Positions 63,745 to 64,000 of a DNA stretch of 64,000 nt are shown here, piece by piece; the stretch's first letter is position 1, and each line of letters opens with the position of its first letter. Source of the stretch: Desulfopila inferna (lineage in GTDB: Bacteria > Desulfobacterota > Desulfobulbia > Desulfobulbales > Desulfocapsaceae); contig NZ_JAFFQE010000001.1 in assembly GCF_016919005.1 (NCBI RefSeq), positions 496,001 to 560,000 on the forward strand, read 5' to 3'. The notes below the pieces were generated by a model. It ran no database searches. It saw nothing but the letters and a program-made list of their open reading frames with translations, and was not told the DNA's origin. The translations under genes and the position numbers were made by a program.

Positions 63745-64000
63745 ATGGATAACAACTCTTTACTTATAACGGATGATGAAAAGGATATGCGCAACGGCTT
63801 AAAGCGCATTCTTGAAAAGCGTTTTGATACCCTGGATATTCTGACGGCGGCTTCCGCCGAGGAAACGCTGGTCCTGCTGCACAATAAAAAGATCGATATC
63901 CTCCTCCTTGATATCAAGATGACGGGGATGAGCGGGCTTGAGCTGCTGCGATTAATCGGCAGGGAATTTCCCGAATTGACGGTGATCATGATGACCGGAT
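63745..64000 (+). CDS. Response regulator, N-terminal part (runs off the window)
   Basis: The first 85 residues of a receiver are present: 'LLITDDEKDMRNGLKRIL', Asp in 'ILLLDIKMTGMSG' and switch Thr in 'VIMMTG'. The output domain lies beyond position 64000. It is very likely the partner of the c-heme-type kinase just upstream. Confidence 0.9.
   Translation, partial: MDNNSLLITDDEKDMRNGLKRILEKRFDTLDILTAASAEETLVLLHNKKIDILLLDIKMTGMSGLELLRLIGREFPELTVIMMTG

Noticed and set aside
1-64000. CRISPR arrays, rRNA genes, replication origins and complete insertion sequences.
   Set aside because: I looked for regularly spaced short repeats, rRNA cores and intact transposases and found none; the only transposase is the truncated IS91 fragment.

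Overview
The window looks like the chromosome of a Gram-negative anaerobe of the Desulfobacterota, most likely a sulfate- or sulfur-cycling relative of Desulfobulbales. This is inferred from the gene families: a phoH-ybeY-pdxJ arrangement, YeiH/TauE/DASS-type anion carriers, a very high density of PAS kinases and sigma-54 regulators, and ADP-forming acyl-CoA synthetase fused to GNAT. No rRNA or other decisive phylogenetic marker is present, so the family-level placement is inference.

Layout. 0-5.5 kb is housekeeping: trigger factor, tRNA-Leu(UAG), a secreted thioredoxin-fold protein, PhoH, and a single ORF fusing the rRNA-maturation RNase YbeY to PdxJ. 5.5-17.9 kb is accessory. It holds a PAS protein with a very recent internal duplication, a secreted HAD phosphatase, an IS91-type relic with its tyrosine recombinase, a seven-PAS kinase, a molybdopterin oxidoreductase divergent from a GlxA-type AraC regulator, and two more recombinase relics. 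It ends at tRNA-Leu(UAA). Three copies of an undescribed ~90-bp intergenic repeat lie only in this stretch, which fits an eroded integrative island.

18-44 kb is a regulatory hub. A minus-strand operon (26.1 to 18.1 kb) encodes a cytidylate-kinase-like/receiver fusion, a receiver, a DASS anion carrier, a sigma-54 activator, a NifX-like protein, a Cache kinase, a receiver and a degenerate kinase. Plus-strand units encode a TtrS-like phosphorelay kinase with an HD-GYP regulator, a kinase/NtrC pair, a PAS kinase, and a helix-turn-helix protein with a Cache kinase/receiver pair. These are followed by a TauE-like permease, a small membrane protein, a PEP-synthase-like protein lacking the PEP barrel, another receiver and UspA. 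Eight convincing and one weaker -24/-12 (sigma-54) promoter sequences stand in front of these units and of later genes, so much of the region is probably one RpoN-controlled network.

44.9-64 kb holds the acyl-CoA synthetase/GNAT fusion, a membrane PAS protein with a Cys4 tail, NhaA, and an unusual fusion of cNMP-binding, degenerate sigma-54 AAA+ and membrane polyferredoxin. A graveyard of broken genes follows (cytidylate-kinase-like, S-adenosylhomocysteine hydrolase fragment), then a large M16 peptidase. Next come a YeiH-family carrier with a 55-residue partner, UspA and a membrane protein, and finally a c-heme-type sensor kinase with a receiver that runs off the end. A second degenerate intergenic repeat family occurs at 3.2, 57.9 and 61.6 kb.

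Taken together, carriers for anions or sulfur compounds are embedded in a stack of receivers, kinases, UspA proteins and acyl-CoA/PEP enzymes. This suggests a system coupling oxyanion or C4-acid transport to energy status. That interpretation is inference from gene order.
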